This document shows, in pieces, positions 1-8,691 of a stretch of DNA of 35,039 nucleotides; position 1 is the stretch's first letter, and each line of letters starts with the position of its first letter. The notes under the pieces are model-generated. The model had not been told where the DNA came from, did not search any database, and saw only the letters and a program-made list of their open reading frames with translations. Made by a program: the position numbers and the translations under genes. The stretch spans positions 1-35,039 of the forward strand of contig JALVYB010000061.1 in assembly GCA_027038175.1 (NCBI GenBank), written 5' to 3'. The stretch is from Caldifarciminota bacterium. GTDB taxonomy: Bacteria > Hydrothermota > Hydrothermia > UBA1063 > CAJXJZ01.

Positions 1-498
1 CCTGCCCCCACCACCTGCTGCTGCCTTTATTATCACAGGAAGTCCTATTTCCTTAACGACTTTTTCTGCCTCCTCATAGGTAGATACAGGGTCAAGAGTG
101 CCGGGAAGTATTGGTACACCAGCTTCACTCATAACTTTCTTTGCTGCTATCTTATCTCCCATGAGCCTTATGGAGTCTGCTGAAGGACCAATAAACGTAA
201 AGCCTGCCTGTTCTACAATCTCAGCAAAATCCGGGTTTTCTGCGAGAAAGCCATAGCCGGGATGAATTGCCTCTGCCCCTGATACCTCTGCGGCGCTGAT
301 TATTCTTGGTATATTCAAATAACTTTCTTTTGGAGAAGGAGGACCAACGCACACAGAATAGTCGGCAATACTGACGTGAAGTGCGTTTTTGTCTGCTTCT
401 GAGTAAATAGCCACAGACTCTATGCCCAGTTCTTTAAGGGCATAAATAATACGTAATGCTATCTCTCCTCTATTGGCAACAAGAACCCTTTTAAACAT
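1..498 (-). CDS. accC: Biotin carboxylase, N-terminal part (cut by window edge)
   Basis: This is the start of a biotin carboxylase, the subunit that uses ATP and bicarbonate to carboxylate biotin on a carrier protein for acetyl-CoA, propionyl-CoA, pyruvate or related carboxylases. The first 166 codons are present. They begin MFKRVLVANRGEIALRI, the hallmark N-terminus of the family, and continue with the pre-ATP-grasp segment containing AIHPGYGFLAENPDFA and FIGPS. The frame leaves the window within the glycine-rich ATP-grasp loop (KAAAGGGGR). Normal length is about 450 to 500 residues, so the catalytic part lies outside. The ATG at 496-498 has no strong Shine-Dalgarno sequence. The carrier subunit is not visible, so whether this serves acetyl-CoA carboxylase or another biotin enzyme cannot be decided. 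Confidence 0.95.
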   Translation of the reverse strand, partial: MFKRVLVANRGEIALRIIYALKELGIESVAIYSEADKNALHVSIADYSVCVGPPSPKESYLNIPRIISAAEVSGAEAIHPGYGFLAENPDFAEIVEQAGFTFIGPSADSIRLMGDKIAAKKVMSEAGVPILPGTLDPVSTYEEAEKVVKEIGLPVIIKAAAGGGGR

Positions 499-544
499 AA
501 CAGAACTATTTTAAGCCATACTTCCTGTAAAAAGAAACTCTATG

Positions 545-880
545 CTAAGGGCTTGTGACTATTCGGGGTTCTGACTCTCCTTTTCTCTTCCTTATCCATG
601 TACCTACTCTTACGCGGGAATATACATCAAAAGGGACATCTATAGTTCTCAACTTACCGTCATTTGTTTTTATCGTTATATAATGCTGAGTGGAACGTGA
701 GCCAGGTACGTGCTTTTCATATTTCGCAACAACTGTACCTGTATAAGAGACGAAGTACTTGTTATACTGTGAATACCCTAAAAGGATAAGGATGATTATT
801 GCCACAACAATGAACATCACCTTCTGGCTCTGTTTATCCTGCTTCATGACTTCCCTGAAGAGCACATTGCGGTTTCTCAT
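545..880 (-). CDS. Small single-pass membrane protein, paralogue of the next gene upstream
   Basis: This is a 111-residue protein of unknown function. It has a short basic cytoplasmic start, one membrane segment at about residues 21-38 (VMFIVVAIIILILLGYSQ), then an extracytoplasmic domain of about 70 residues rich in beta-prone sequence. The C-terminal domain contains GTVVAKYEKH, an Ile/Lys-rich strand, a VPFDVYSRVRVGTW segment and a final EPRI. The same order of elements occurs in the gene at 898-1257 (GHVVEKYVKR, VPYYIYKEAMVGD, YPRI), so the two are diverged tandem duplicates. The ATG at 878-880 is preceded by GGGAGGG with five-base spacing. The gene lies in a same-strand run with the DUF3857 proteins upstream. 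I do not recognise a named family. Confidence 0.75.
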   Translation of the reverse strand: MRNRNVLFREVMKQDKQSQKVMFIVVAIIILILLGYSQYNKYFVSYTGTVVAKYEKHVPGSRSTQHYITIKTNDGKLRTIDVPFDVYSRVRVGTWIRKRKGESEPRIVTSP

Positions 881-897
881 ATTAACCCTCCCTTTAT

Positions 898-1257
898 TTA
901 ATAATCACCACTCACTGGAATAATCCTGGGATATATCTCTCCACTATTCTTCTCTACAGAATCCCCAACCATAGCCTCTTTATATATATAATACGGGACC
1001 TCTATCTTTACATCTTTATTCTGAGCAGTCTCTACTACCAGATAGTATTTTGTTCTCCTCGCATATCTTCTTCTTTTTGTGAAGTAACTTAGAAAACTCC
1101 TTCTCTTTACGTATTTTTCAACCACATGCCCTGCGAAATATACGTTCTTCTTATGATTGTACCGGGCAATTCCTATGGCAATCGCAATAACAACTGCAAG
1201 CACTGTAATGCCATATTTCAGAAGTTTACTCTGGACATCAAAGGATGTGTAATCCAT
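898..1257 (-). CDS. Small single-pass membrane protein, paralogue of the following gene
   Basis: This is a 119-residue protein of unknown function with one membrane helix at about residues 15-32 (GITVLAVVIAIAIGIARY) and an extracytoplasmic basic domain. The downstream neighbour at 545-880 has the same architecture and matching motifs (xGxVVxKYxKR, VPxxxYxxxxVG, xPRI). An arginine-rich insert (FTKRRRYARRTK) distinguishes this copy. The ATG follows directly on the stop codon of the transglutaminase-like gene (TGA then ATG, no gap), with GTGAGGGG upstream as ribosome binding site, so it is almost certainly co-transcribed and translationally coupled. It may form part of an envelope assembly with the DUF3857 proteins, but that rests only on position. 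Confidence 0.75.
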   Translation of the reverse strand: MDYTSFDVQSKLLKYGITVLAVVIAIAIGIARYNHKKNVYFAGHVVEKYVKRRSFLSYFTKRRRYARRTKYYLVVETAQNKDVKIEVPYYIYKEAMVGDSVEKNSGEIYPRIIPVSGDY

Positions 1258-3138
1258 TCACTTACCCCTCACGCTTAAGGGTTCCAGCATAAAAAACCGG
1301 TTATTCTTGTTGAAATATTCTCCCTCTACCTTCCTGAACCCATTATACCCATTTAACGGAACTTCAATTTTCTTTATGGTATAATTTGAGGAACAGACAA
1401 GATGCTGTTTATCCTTGCTGAATTTTCGAGAAAAGGCATTATAGGTAGAGGACAAACTGGTATCACCAGGGGATACTGTATATTGATACAGGTACTCGAA
1501 TTTAATGTTCACACTATCTTTTATGCTTCTTTTCGCTCCCACATATAAAGACATTTCTCTCTCTTTATCGGTTGCATACCTTGGAGCCGCAGGAGGAAGA
1601 GGAAGAGTAAATTCAAGAGAGTATTTATCTCCAAGGGCAAAATCACTCGATGTGACATATACTTCAAAGTAAGGAGTTTCCCATCTATTGTTTATGTTAA
1701 ACAGTTTATAGGAATCAACCTTTGCTGTGCTGCCAAGTCTTTTTACAAGGTCCTCAATCTGTATATTTTTTTCTCTCTCCTTCTTAAATCTGAACATCCT
1801 GCGTATGGTTGCTGAGTAAAAACCTTTACCTTCTATCCTCCAGACACCTTTGAATGTTCCATCAGGTAGCAATTTACCATTGAGAATAGAAGAATATGTA
1901 TTGGATGCTGCTGGATACTCGGGGATTTTAACTGTTTTTGCTTTACCACCTGTAAACACAAATCCTTCCTTTCCCTGAAACCTCGGAGAAAGCACATCTA
2001 TGTCACTGAATCTTTCCATAAGATAGGCAAAATATACACTGTCATTTATCTGAGCCTTAAGCAGCATATCCTTATAAAGTGAGGGTGTTGCAACAGCACC
2101 TTTACCTTTTTCCTTGAGAACAGAACTTAAACCAACAGCAAATCTATACTCCTTCCCCTCTCCCTCAACAAGCACAGGTTCTGCTTTAATTCCAAGAGCA
2201 TTAAGAAGTGCAATGGCAAGCACTGTCTTATCTCTCACATCACCGTATTTATGTTTTAACGTCCATTCGGGAGAATGGGGCACAAAACCGGCGTCCCACA
2301 GGTACAGAGGAACGTTACGTATATTTTCCTCAACGTATTCTGCCACCCTGTAAAAGGTTTCCCTGTCATCACTGCCCTTAAGGGAGTTTGCAGTTTCTTT
2401 AATAAATTCAGAGCTGGAGTTAAGTTTATCTTTAAATTTAGACCATATCCACTCTGCCATTTTGTCTTTATTTTCAAAACTTGAATAATCAACACGTTCT
2501 GCTATTTCGTATAACGGAGGCAGGAAATTCTCCTCTGGTATTCTGTTAACGTCTTCTGCAAGAAAGGTATAGACTGCCATCTTTCTGGAGGTATCTACTC
2601 TTACTTTAATTAAACTATCACCAAATACCGCAAAATTCAGTTTCTTTTCACGGGGAATACTCAGAATAAATACCTTTTTCTTAATGGGCTCTTTCATGCG
2701 GAAGAAAACACTACCGAAAATCGGGCTATTCTTCTCGCCCTTTTTGCTTTTTATCTCATACTCATAGACAATCGTTGCATTCTCCCTGAGCGCGGGAAAG
2801 CTCACTGCCTTAATCTGAATATTCGTATACTCAGGAGCCATTGCAGTCTCAGGTGCACCCACGTCCATTATAGCATCCTTCTCAACCTTCAGCTTCTCTC
2901 CATTATCCAAAAGCGTATATGCCTTAAGAACCTTAAATTCAGAGGATTCCTTATTGTACCTTATTTTTATGTCCCCACACTTATCCCTTCCAAGGTCATT
3001 CAGTATCTTTATTTTTAGAAGTCGATGCGTTATCCTCTGTCCTTTATTGTTTACAACAACTTTTGTGCTATCAAGTTCATAAAGACAACTGGCATTTTTA
3101 AGGGACAGGCTCATGAACATAAATAGAGCAAAAAACAT
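1258..3138 (-). CDS. DUF3857/transglutaminase-like secreted protein lacking the catalytic cysteine
   Basis: This 626-residue exported protein has a short hydrophobic signal sequence (residues 1-18), an N-terminal DUF3857-type beta domain (about 20-220), a transglutaminase-like domain (about 225-350) and a C-terminal beta-rich region. Family members normally have KYGxCxDK at the start of the transglutaminase core, where Cys is the nucleophile. Here the segment reads KYGDVRDKTVLAIALLNALGI, with valine in place of cysteine, and the usual downstream His and Asp motifs are also not evident. The protein is therefore probably a non-catalytic, structural or binding, version. Its ATG overlaps the stop of the intact paralogue at 3138-5015 by one base (TAATG), which suggests coupled translation and a paired active/inactive arrangement. 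The substrate is unknown. Confidence 0.85.
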   Translation of the reverse strand: MFFALFMFMSLSLKNASCLYELDSTKVVVNNKGQRITHRLLKIKILNDLGRDKCGDIKIRYNKESSEFKVLKAYTLLDNGEKLKVEKDAIMDVGAPETAMAPEYTNIQIKAVSFPALRENATIVYEYEIKSKKGEKNSPIFGSVFFRMKEPIKKKVFILSIPREKKLNFAVFGDSLIKVRVDTSRKMAVYTFLAEDVNRIPEENFLPPLYEIAERVDYSSFENKDKMAEWIWSKFKDKLNSSSEFIKETANSLKGSDDRETFYRVAEYVEENIRNVPLYLWDAGFVPHSPEWTLKHKYGDVRDKTVLAIALLNALGIKAEPVLVEGEGKEYRFAVGLSSVLKEKGKGAVATPSLYKDMLLKAQINDSVYFAYLMERFSDIDVLSPRFQGKEGFVFTGGKAKTVKIPEYPAASNTYSSILNGKLLPDGTFKGVWRIEGKGFYSATIRRMFRFKKEREKNIQIEDLVKRLGSTAKVDSYKLFNINNRWETPYFEVYVTSSDFALGDKYSLEFTLPLPPAAPRYATDKEREMSLYVGAKRSIKDSVNIKFEYLYQYTVSPGDTSLSSTYNAFSRKFSKDKQHLVCSSNYTIKKIEVPLNGYNGFRKVEGEYFNKNNRFFMLEPLSVRGK

Positions 3139-5015
3139 TATCTTCCCTCCTTTTCAAGAATGATCTTAGCCTTTGTTGTCTTCACCCATTTGTTATAAAG
3201 TGCCCTTGTTTCTGTATAGTGTTCAGGAGGAATTATGGATTTCTTCACTGTGGTTTCAAACCTGCACACAATACTATCTTTCATGGCCTTACAGATGCTA
3301 TTATAGGACACGTAATCGTTTTCACCTTTAAATGGTTTAATCAACTCAGAGACTTTGTAGCCCTGTGGTATGTGGATAACAACTCTGTTATCTGAATAAA
3401 CAGGGACCCAGAAATAGAGGGGATATTTTCTTTTTTCAAGTGAGAATGGAGAGCCCCCCATAAAGGAGACATTCTGATTTAAGAGGGAGAAGATAAGTTT
3501 TTTCCCGCTCTTTAGAGCAAAATCCTTTACAGAGTATTCTATTGTGAAATAGAAGGGCTCGTTGAAATTATCAGGGTCTGAATAGTACATGGTATCAAGA
3601 GTAGCCTCACTACCAAGTGATTGTAAAGACATTTGAAAGAGGTTTTTAAGCCTTTCAATAGGCATCTTTTTAACCATCATTCTAAACTGCTGGTCAACAA
3701 TGGAACCCTTTAAAATGGATTTGCCTTTAATATTACCCATGGAGTCCATTACAATTTCCTGTATGTTTAAAGTACTGTTTGAATCCGGTGGAAGGACTGG
3801 AATATACGTGAGGTCCTCTCCACGTGGGGTACATACGAGAACACCTTTACCCTCTTCATAAAATGGAAGGAAGTTGGGAATATTTTCTGCTGTCGGGTCA
3901 AGGTAAATATACTTATTTCTCTCTTTTACTGCCACAATGGCATGATTAAACTGGTCAACAGGAACATCCTTTTCTACTTTCATCATTGGATTTGTCAAAA
4001 CCGGATAGGCATCTATCCCCAGATACCTGTACATGGCAACAAGAAGGGCAGCCTTATCCCTGCATACTCCGTATTTCTGTCTGAAAGTCTTTGGGGCGGG
4101 GAAAGGTTCATATCCCAGTTTCTTTCCATTCATGGTCGTTGCCACATATCTTACCTTATTGGAAACGTAGTAAAACAGGGCTTTCATGGTATCCATGCGC
4201 GTTTTTGTGTTCTGAAGCAGGCTGTCCATTGTCGTTTTCATCGTATCATTAACCACCAATTTGTCCTTTACAAGGTTCCAGTACCACACAGACCATTTTT
4301 TCCATGAATCCACAGTGGAAAGAAGGACCTTTTTGCCTATATCAGTAATAGGAGGCATCATTGGCTCACGCACAAGGGGTTTTATATCCTCTGCATACCA
4401 GATGTATTTATTTCCTTCATGCTTAAATTTGATTATGCCCTCTGGGTCATTATACACCCTGTAGTTCACATTTTTCGGAATTTCCAGTTCATAGTATTGA
4501 GATAACACAGGCTCTGTATTTTCAAATATAATCATGTCATCGTACTCACCTTCCATTGGGGGATTCTTCATATCCTCAATCACCTCATACTCAATGGCAT
4601 CTCCTCTTTCGACATCCGGAAACGTAACCTTAACCATCCTCACGCTGGGAAGGAAAAACTTTCCAAAGGCGGGCATCTTAACATCCTTAATGTTTTCCTT
4701 TTTAACCTTTACCACCCTTCCATCCTTCTTTATTACCCTTGCGAGTTTCACTGTAATTTTCCCGTATTTAGTAGTGTAAGTAAAACTCGGAGAAGAGTAA
4801 TCAGCCTTTCCCTTCATGGTCAGGATCTTCACAAGTACATGGTGCCTTCTTTTGTAATTTCCCGTCTTTTTCACTTTAACAAATGTGGAATCAAAAATCA
4901 CCACAGCATTGGCATTTGCATATTTGCTTTCATCTATTTTGGGCACCACTACCTTATGGGTTACCATACAACCTGAAAAAATAAAAATCCACAATGCAAC
5001 CATAAACTTCTTCAT
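3138..5015 (-). CDS. DUF3857/transglutaminase-like lipoprotein with intact catalytic triad
   Basis: This 625-residue protein begins with a lipoprotein signal (MKKFMVALWIFIFSGC, lipobox FSGC), so it is expected to be lipidated and membrane-anchored on the outer side of the inner membrane or in the outer membrane. A DUF3857 domain (about 30-230) is followed by a transglutaminase-like domain with QKYGVCRDKAALLVAMYRYLGI (Cys nucleophile), FNHAIVAV (His) and YLDPTAE (Asp), the complete Cys-His-Asp triad. The C-terminal part is beta-rich. Transglutaminase-fold proteins of this kind act as cysteine peptidases, amidases or protein cross-linkers; the true reaction is unknown. It sits between a lipoprotein gene (one-base gap after its TGA) and the inactive paralogue at 1258-3138, with AAGGAGGAG as ribosome binding site inside the upstream gene. 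Confidence 0.88.
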   Translation of the reverse strand: MKKFMVALWIFIFSGCMVTHKVVVPKIDESKYANANAVVIFDSTFVKVKKTGNYKRRHHVLVKILTMKGKADYSSPSFTYTTKYGKITVKLARVIKKDGRVVKVKKENIKDVKMPAFGKFFLPSVRMVKVTFPDVERGDAIEYEVIEDMKNPPMEGEYDDMIIFENTEPVLSQYYELEIPKNVNYRVYNDPEGIIKFKHEGNKYIWYAEDIKPLVREPMMPPITDIGKKVLLSTVDSWKKWSVWYWNLVKDKLVVNDTMKTTMDSLLQNTKTRMDTMKALFYYVSNKVRYVATTMNGKKLGYEPFPAPKTFRQKYGVCRDKAALLVAMYRYLGIDAYPVLTNPMMKVEKDVPVDQFNHAIVAVKERNKYIYLDPTAENIPNFLPFYEEGKGVLVCTPRGEDLTYIPVLPPDSNSTLNIQEIVMDSMGNIKGKSILKGSIVDQQFRMMVKKMPIERLKNLFQMSLQSLGSEATLDTMYYSDPDNFNEPFYFTIEYSVKDFALKSGKKLIFSLLNQNVSFMGGSPFSLEKRKYPLYFWVPVYSDNRVVIHIPQGYKVSELIKPFKGENDYVSYNSICKAMKDSIVCRFETTVKKSIIPPEHYTETRALYNKWVKTTKAKIILEKEGR

Positions 5016-5016
5016 C

Positions 5017-5844
5017 TCACTCCTCCTTTAAAAACTTTGTCTCGCTCGTCTGGTCTATATACATGGGCATATCCATGCCACCACCAGCCATACCCCCTTC
5101 CATGTGAGCCGTCCCTTCAAGCCCCATCGTAGAAGTCACATCAAGCAATATGCCTCTTTTTATAGAAAACTTCATGGTCCCATCACCATCACCCTTTAAA
5201 GTGCTCTTTATTTTCATCCCATTTCTCTCTTCCTCTTTTGTCATATTCACTTTAAAATGAGTTTTTATAATAGCAATCGTGTCAGAGTCTTCTATCTTGA
5301 CTTTCTTCAGAGTATATCTTGCGACGCCGTCCTCTGTTGAGTCAACCCATGTTTCATTTACACGCACAGGATACCCGGGCAAAAAGCCAAACATTCTACT
5401 TATACCTTTCACAATATTCTTAAGCTCATTGGCGTATTGGGTATTGTCATTTATGCCTTTTACAACAGTTCCATCTTTTAAAATAGCAAAGTTAACTTCT
5501 TTTCCCTTCAAAACATCTGTTTCATTAATTTCCTTAAATCCTGCAGGTGTCTTTATTTTTGTGCTTATATCTTCAATTTTTACTTTTAAAAACAGAGTAT
5601 CACCTGCTTCTCTTAGCAGCGTGATACTGTACTTTACGTCACTCAGTATATTTGTGGTTGGACTCATTCCTCCCATTTGCATTGTATTATTTATGTTCAT
5701 GTTTGACAAATACTCGTAAGACCTACCGGGTTTATACTTCATGGACAACACGTAGGGATTTCCCGTGGGTTTCATTTCTTTTTCGGCGCAGGAGAGGGAG
5801 AGTACGAATGCTGATACAAAAAGAAAATATGCAAACTTCCTCAT
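5017..5844 (-). CDS. Lipoprotein of unknown function
   Basis: This 275-residue lipoprotein has a signal peptide ending LSLSC (lipobox) at about residue 19. The mature part is beta-rich with alternating charged and hydrophobic strands, resembling lipid- or protein-binding beta barrels of the DUF6263 type (a weak impression, not an established match). A stretch rich in Gly and Met near the C-terminus (HMEGGMAGGGMDMPM) is unusual and could be flexible or metal-binding; that is speculation. It is the first gene of the minus-strand run leading to the two DUF3857 proteins. A good ribosome binding site (AAGGAGG) precedes the ATG. The short gap upstream (5845-5907) has no convincing promoter, so read-through from the MFS gene is possible. 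Confidence 0.8.
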   Translation of the reverse strand: MRKFAYFLFVSAFVLSLSCAEKEMKPTGNPYVLSMKYKPGRSYEYLSNMNINNTMQMGGMSPTTNILSDVKYSITLLREAGDTLFLKVKIEDISTKIKTPAGFKEINETDVLKGKEVNFAILKDGTVVKGINDNTQYANELKNIVKGISRMFGFLPGYPVRVNETWVDSTEDGVARYTLKKVKIEDSDTIAIIKTHFKVNMTKEEERNGMKIKSTLKGDGDGTMKFSIKRGILLDVTSTMGLEGTAHMEGGMAGGGMDMPMYIDQTSETKFLKEE

Positions 5845-5907
5845 AACAACCTCCTTGTATTGTTTTAATTATCTTTTAAAATGCACGTTCACGCACGAAA
5901 TATACTG

Positions 5908-7134
5908 TTATATTTTTGTTTCTACAAAGAACAACATGCCTAATGAGGCTAATAAGAAAAACAAAAATGAAGTAAAAAACACATACTGCAGTGGGAAAAG
6001 ACTCATCACAAAATAACCAAGGAGTGGACCTAAAATACCCCTTACAGCCGTTAAAGCCACATGCACACCCTGATAGCGGGATGCATCATGTTCTTTTGCA
6101 AAATGAATACTGCTAAGATTCCAGCTCAAATTTATCCCTGTCATACCGAGGGAAAAAATAAAGAAAGCTACGAAAACAAGGGGAACCCTTAAAGGAGGAG
6201 GCACAAGAAGCACCATACCAAGGGTAAATGCATAAAGTCCCATAACAAAAAATGTAACACCTGTAAACCTTATAGGAGAAATCCTGTCAAAAACTCTCCC
6301 AATCCATGGAGAAAATACTATTTTTCCGGTTTGAGACATAAAGACCCTTGCGATGGACACTAAAGTATACGTCATTGCAAGTTTAACAACAAGCAATTTT
6401 GGTATTGCTGGCATTACCATCAAAAAGCCCATGCCGTAAATGAAATAGAACAGTTGAAAAAGCCCATAGTCTTTATCTTCTTTCAAGAGTCTGAATCCGT
6501 CAACGAGTGGTTTTAGGATACGATGACTGTCAAATTTACCATGCCCTTTAAGAAACCTTCTCTGTTTTATTGTACTTAGAACAGCAATATGAATAAAACC
6601 AAGAATACCGGCAACAAAGAGAACCCACCTGAAGTAGTTCTCGTTCATATCCATAACCTTCCCTGCCACATAAGCACTTAAAATTACGAAAAAAGACAGT
6701 ATTGCTGTAAGATATCCAAAAACACTGCCTGTCAGGTCCCACCTCAGATTACTCTGCAGAAGAGAATTCTGCGCCGGAAGGACTATTGCATTTGCGGAAT
6801 ATACGAGTAAAAGTAGTAAAATAAACTCCCATGGAGTTTTCACAAAGAAAATCAAAACAAGGGACAGTCTTCCAAGAATTCCTGCAAAGAGTAAAAAATT
6901 CTTCTTATCCTTGCCAGCCATAAGCTCTCCGAAATACACAGAAAACATATTGGCAACAGGCCAGACCATGGAAAGCACGGTAATTTCAAAATCCGTGGCA
7001 TGAAGGGTTTTCTTTGCTATAACGTCTGTTAATCTTAATATACCCTGAAAAAGGCCGTTAAATACGTAGGCTATACTGAACTTTTTAAATGTACATTTTT
7101 CGTAACTCTCAAGTTTGGATATCAATCTTCGCAT
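5908..7134 (-). CDS. Major facilitator superfamily transporter
   Basis: This 408-residue integral membrane protein has the length and hydrophobic pattern of a 12-helix MFS carrier: two blocks of about six membrane helices around a central hydrophilic loop (about residues 190-215, TIKQRRFLKGHGKFDSHRI). A loop reading GRVFDRISPIRFTG after helix 7 or 8 resembles the conserved MFS A-like motif. The substrate cannot be read from the sequence. Related carriers in candidate phyla are usually annotated only as MFS. The ATG at 7132-7134 is exactly seven bases downstream of a TATAAT box with no Shine-Dalgarno sequence between, so the mRNA is probably leaderless. Confidence 0.85.
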   Translation of the reverse strand: MRRLISKLESYEKCTFKKFSIAYVFNGLFQGILRLTDVIAKKTLHATDFEITVLSMVWPVANMFSVYFGELMAGKDKKNFLLFAGILGRLSLVLIFFVKTPWEFILLLLLVYSANAIVLPAQNSLLQSNLRWDLTGSVFGYLTAILSFFVILSAYVAGKVMDMNENYFRWVLFVAGILGFIHIAVLSTIKQRRFLKGHGKFDSHRILKPLVDGFRLLKEDKDYGLFQLFYFIYGMGFLMVMPAIPKLLVVKLAMTYTLVSIARVFMSQTGKIVFSPWIGRVFDRISPIRFTGVTFFVMGLYAFTLGMVLLVPPPLRVPLVFVAFFIFSLGMTGINLSWNLSSIHFAKEHDASRYQGVHVALTAVRGILGPLLGYFVMSLFPLQYVFFTSFLFFLLASLGMLFFVETKI

Positions 7135-7141
7135 GGGGATT

Positions 7142-7147
7142 ATTATA
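7142..7147 (-). promoter_or_regulatory. -10 box for a probably leaderless MFS transcript
   Basis: The minus strand reads TATAAT, then AATCCCC, then the ATG of the MFS gene. A start site seven bases after the -10 box would coincide with the start codon. No good -35 box is seen at 17 bases. An inverted repeat AGTTC/GAACT (7149-7165) lies just upstream of the -10 box and could be a regulator site. Confidence 0.5.
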
Positions 7148-7220
7148 AAGTTCCTATTGCGAACTAATTAATGAAACTACCCCACTCCTCTAAAGTTGTA
7201 TTTAAAAACTGTATCTGTAC

Positions 7221-8141
7221 TTATTGCGTATTGTCCTCTCCCTGACTTTCCTTTTCAAAAACTCCTTTAAACATTCCAAGAGTACTTAAAATACTGCTTG
7301 CCTCATAAGGGACAAAGAGTTTGGTAGCCTTACCATCCGCCATCTTTTGAAGAGCCTCAAGATATTTAATTGTAATAAGGTCCTTTGTGGGTTTACCTTC
7401 ATGAATGGCACTGAACACCGTTTTTATAGCCTGTGCCTGACCTTCCGCAAGCGCAACCTCCTTGTATTTTTCAGCCTCTGCCACCTTCTTTATAGCCTGA
7501 GCCTCACCTTCCGCTTTGAGTATTGCTGACTGTTTTTCACCCTCTGCCTTTAAAATCGCAGACTGTTTTACACCCTCTGCCTCTAAAATCGCTGCACGCC
7601 TGTCCCTCTCTGCCTTCATCTGCCTGTGCATTGCTTCCATCACATCCTGTGGAGGGTCAATTTTCTGAAGTTCAACCCTCGTTATTTTAACTCCCCACTT
7701 ATCAGTTGCTTCATCGAGAATTACTCTGAGATTGGCGTTTATCTTCTCCCTTGAAGTGAGTGATTCATCAAGTTGCATATCTCCTATGATATTACGCAGG
7801 TTCGTTTGAGCGAGCTTTGTTACCGCCATATAGAAGTTTTTCACATTATAGAGCACCTTTACAGGGTCAGTTACCTCATAATAAATCACAGCATCAACTG
7901 TAACAACCACATTATCCTTGGTGATAACCTCCTGAGGAGGAACGTCTACAACCATTTCTCTCATATCAACCTTTCTCAATACCTCAATTACGGGAATAAT
8001 AAACCTGAGCCCTGGATTTACGGTTCTATTATATCGTCCAAGCCTTTCCACAACACCCTTCTGCCAGGGCTTTACTATCTTGACCCCCATGAATACGAAG
8101 ATGATTATAAGTATTACCAGAATAACCACGAGACTTCCCAT
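7221..8141 (-). CDS. Slipin/stomatin-type SPFH membrane scaffold protein
   Basis: This 306-residue band-7 (SPFH) protein has one N-terminal membrane anchor ([19 protein letters not shown], about residues 5-23), the family signature [24 protein letters not shown], an SPFH domain to about residue 190, and a long Ala/Glu/Lys-rich coiled coil with repeated [15 protein letters not shown] units (about 185-245). Such proteins oligomerise into membrane microdomains and assist membrane protein quality control, often with an NfeD partner. The NfeD gene lies directly upstream with a ten-base gap, the classic slipin/NfeD pair. The ATG has AGGAGG close upstream. The near-identical coiled-coil repeats are also visible in the DNA at about 7480-7590. 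Confidence 0.93.
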   Translation of the reverse strand: MGSLVVILVILIIIFVFMGVKIVKPWQKGVVERLGRYNRTVNPGLRFIIPVIEVLRKVDMREMVVDVPPQEVITKDNVVVTVDAVIYYEVTDPVKVLYNVKNFYMAVTKLAQTNLRNIIGDMQLDESLTSREKINANLRVILDEATDKWGVKITRVELQKIDPPQDVMEAMHRQMKAERDRRAAILEAEGVKQSAILKAEGEKQSAILKAEGEAQAIKKVAEAEKYKEVALAEGQAQAIKTVFSAIHEGKPTKDLITIKYLEALQKMADGKATKLFVPYEASSILSTLGMFKGVFEKESQGEDNTQ

Positions 8142-8151
8142 ACTACCCTCC

Positions 8152-8574
8152 TTACTCCTTTATTTTTTTAACCAAAAGATGTGTACCTTCTATTTTCTCC
8201 ACCAGAACCTGCTCTCCCTCCCCGCATTCTTCATTGCAGAGAGCTCGCCATTCTTCACCATCCACTAACACGACACCAAAATCCCCCGCAGGGATTTTAC
8301 TGATGACTTTTCCTTTCATACCAATAAGCCTCTCTGCCCCAACTCCCTGTGGTTTTTCTTCCTCTTTAGACACCCATTTTCTCACAAATATAAGTGACAA
8401 CACAGAAACCAGAGCAAACGTAATAAGCTGCACGTAGAAACCAGCACCCAGGAGAGCTAAAATTCCGGCAAACAGCGCCCCAAGCCCGAACCATATAATT
8501 ACAAGTCCGGGCATCAGAGGTTCAAGAATTATCAACAAAAACGCTGCAACAAACCATATAACATATATTTTCAT
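8152..8574 (-). CDS. NfeD-like membrane protein (short form)
   Basis: This 140-residue protein has two or three membrane helices (about residues 3-65, including [21 protein letters not shown]) and a C-terminal OB-fold domain beginning about residue 80 ([27 protein letters not shown]). This matches short NfeD proteins that lack the ClpP-like serine protease domain. They partner with SPFH proteins such as the slipin encoded immediately downstream. The start is placed at the ATG at 8572-8574 because AGGAGG lies five bases before it; an in-frame start 11 codons earlier has no ribosome binding site and would overlap the promoter region. Confidence 0.92.
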   Translation of the reverse strand: MKIYVIWFVAAFLLIILEPLMPGLVIIWFGLGALFAGILALLGAGFYVQLITFALVSVLSLIFVRKWVSKEEEKPQGVGAERLIGMKGKVISKIPAGDFGVVLVDGEEWRALCNEECGEGEQVLVEKIEGTHLLVKKIKE

Positions 8575-8595
8575 CTTTTCCTCCTGTCGTAATTT

Positions 8596-8624
8596 AATAT
8601 ATGGCAAAATGCTACTTTATTCAA
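8596..8624 (-). promoter_or_regulatory. Promoter of the nfeD-slipin operon
   Basis: The minus strand carries TTGAAT (8619-8624), a 17-base spacer and TATATT (8596-8601), followed by a short leader with AGGAGG before the NfeD ATG. The match to a housekeeping promoter is good but not perfect. Confidence 0.6.
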
Positions 8625-8691
8625 ATAATTCCCTTATTTCTATGTTCATACAGGGAGTTTTAAAATCTTTAAACTTAAAGGAGGAGAAAGG

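Noticed and set aside
7480-7590. Short DNA repeats within the slipin gene
   Set aside because: They encode the repeated EAEGxKQSAILK coiled-coil units of the protein and need no separate explanation such as a CRISPR or mobile element.
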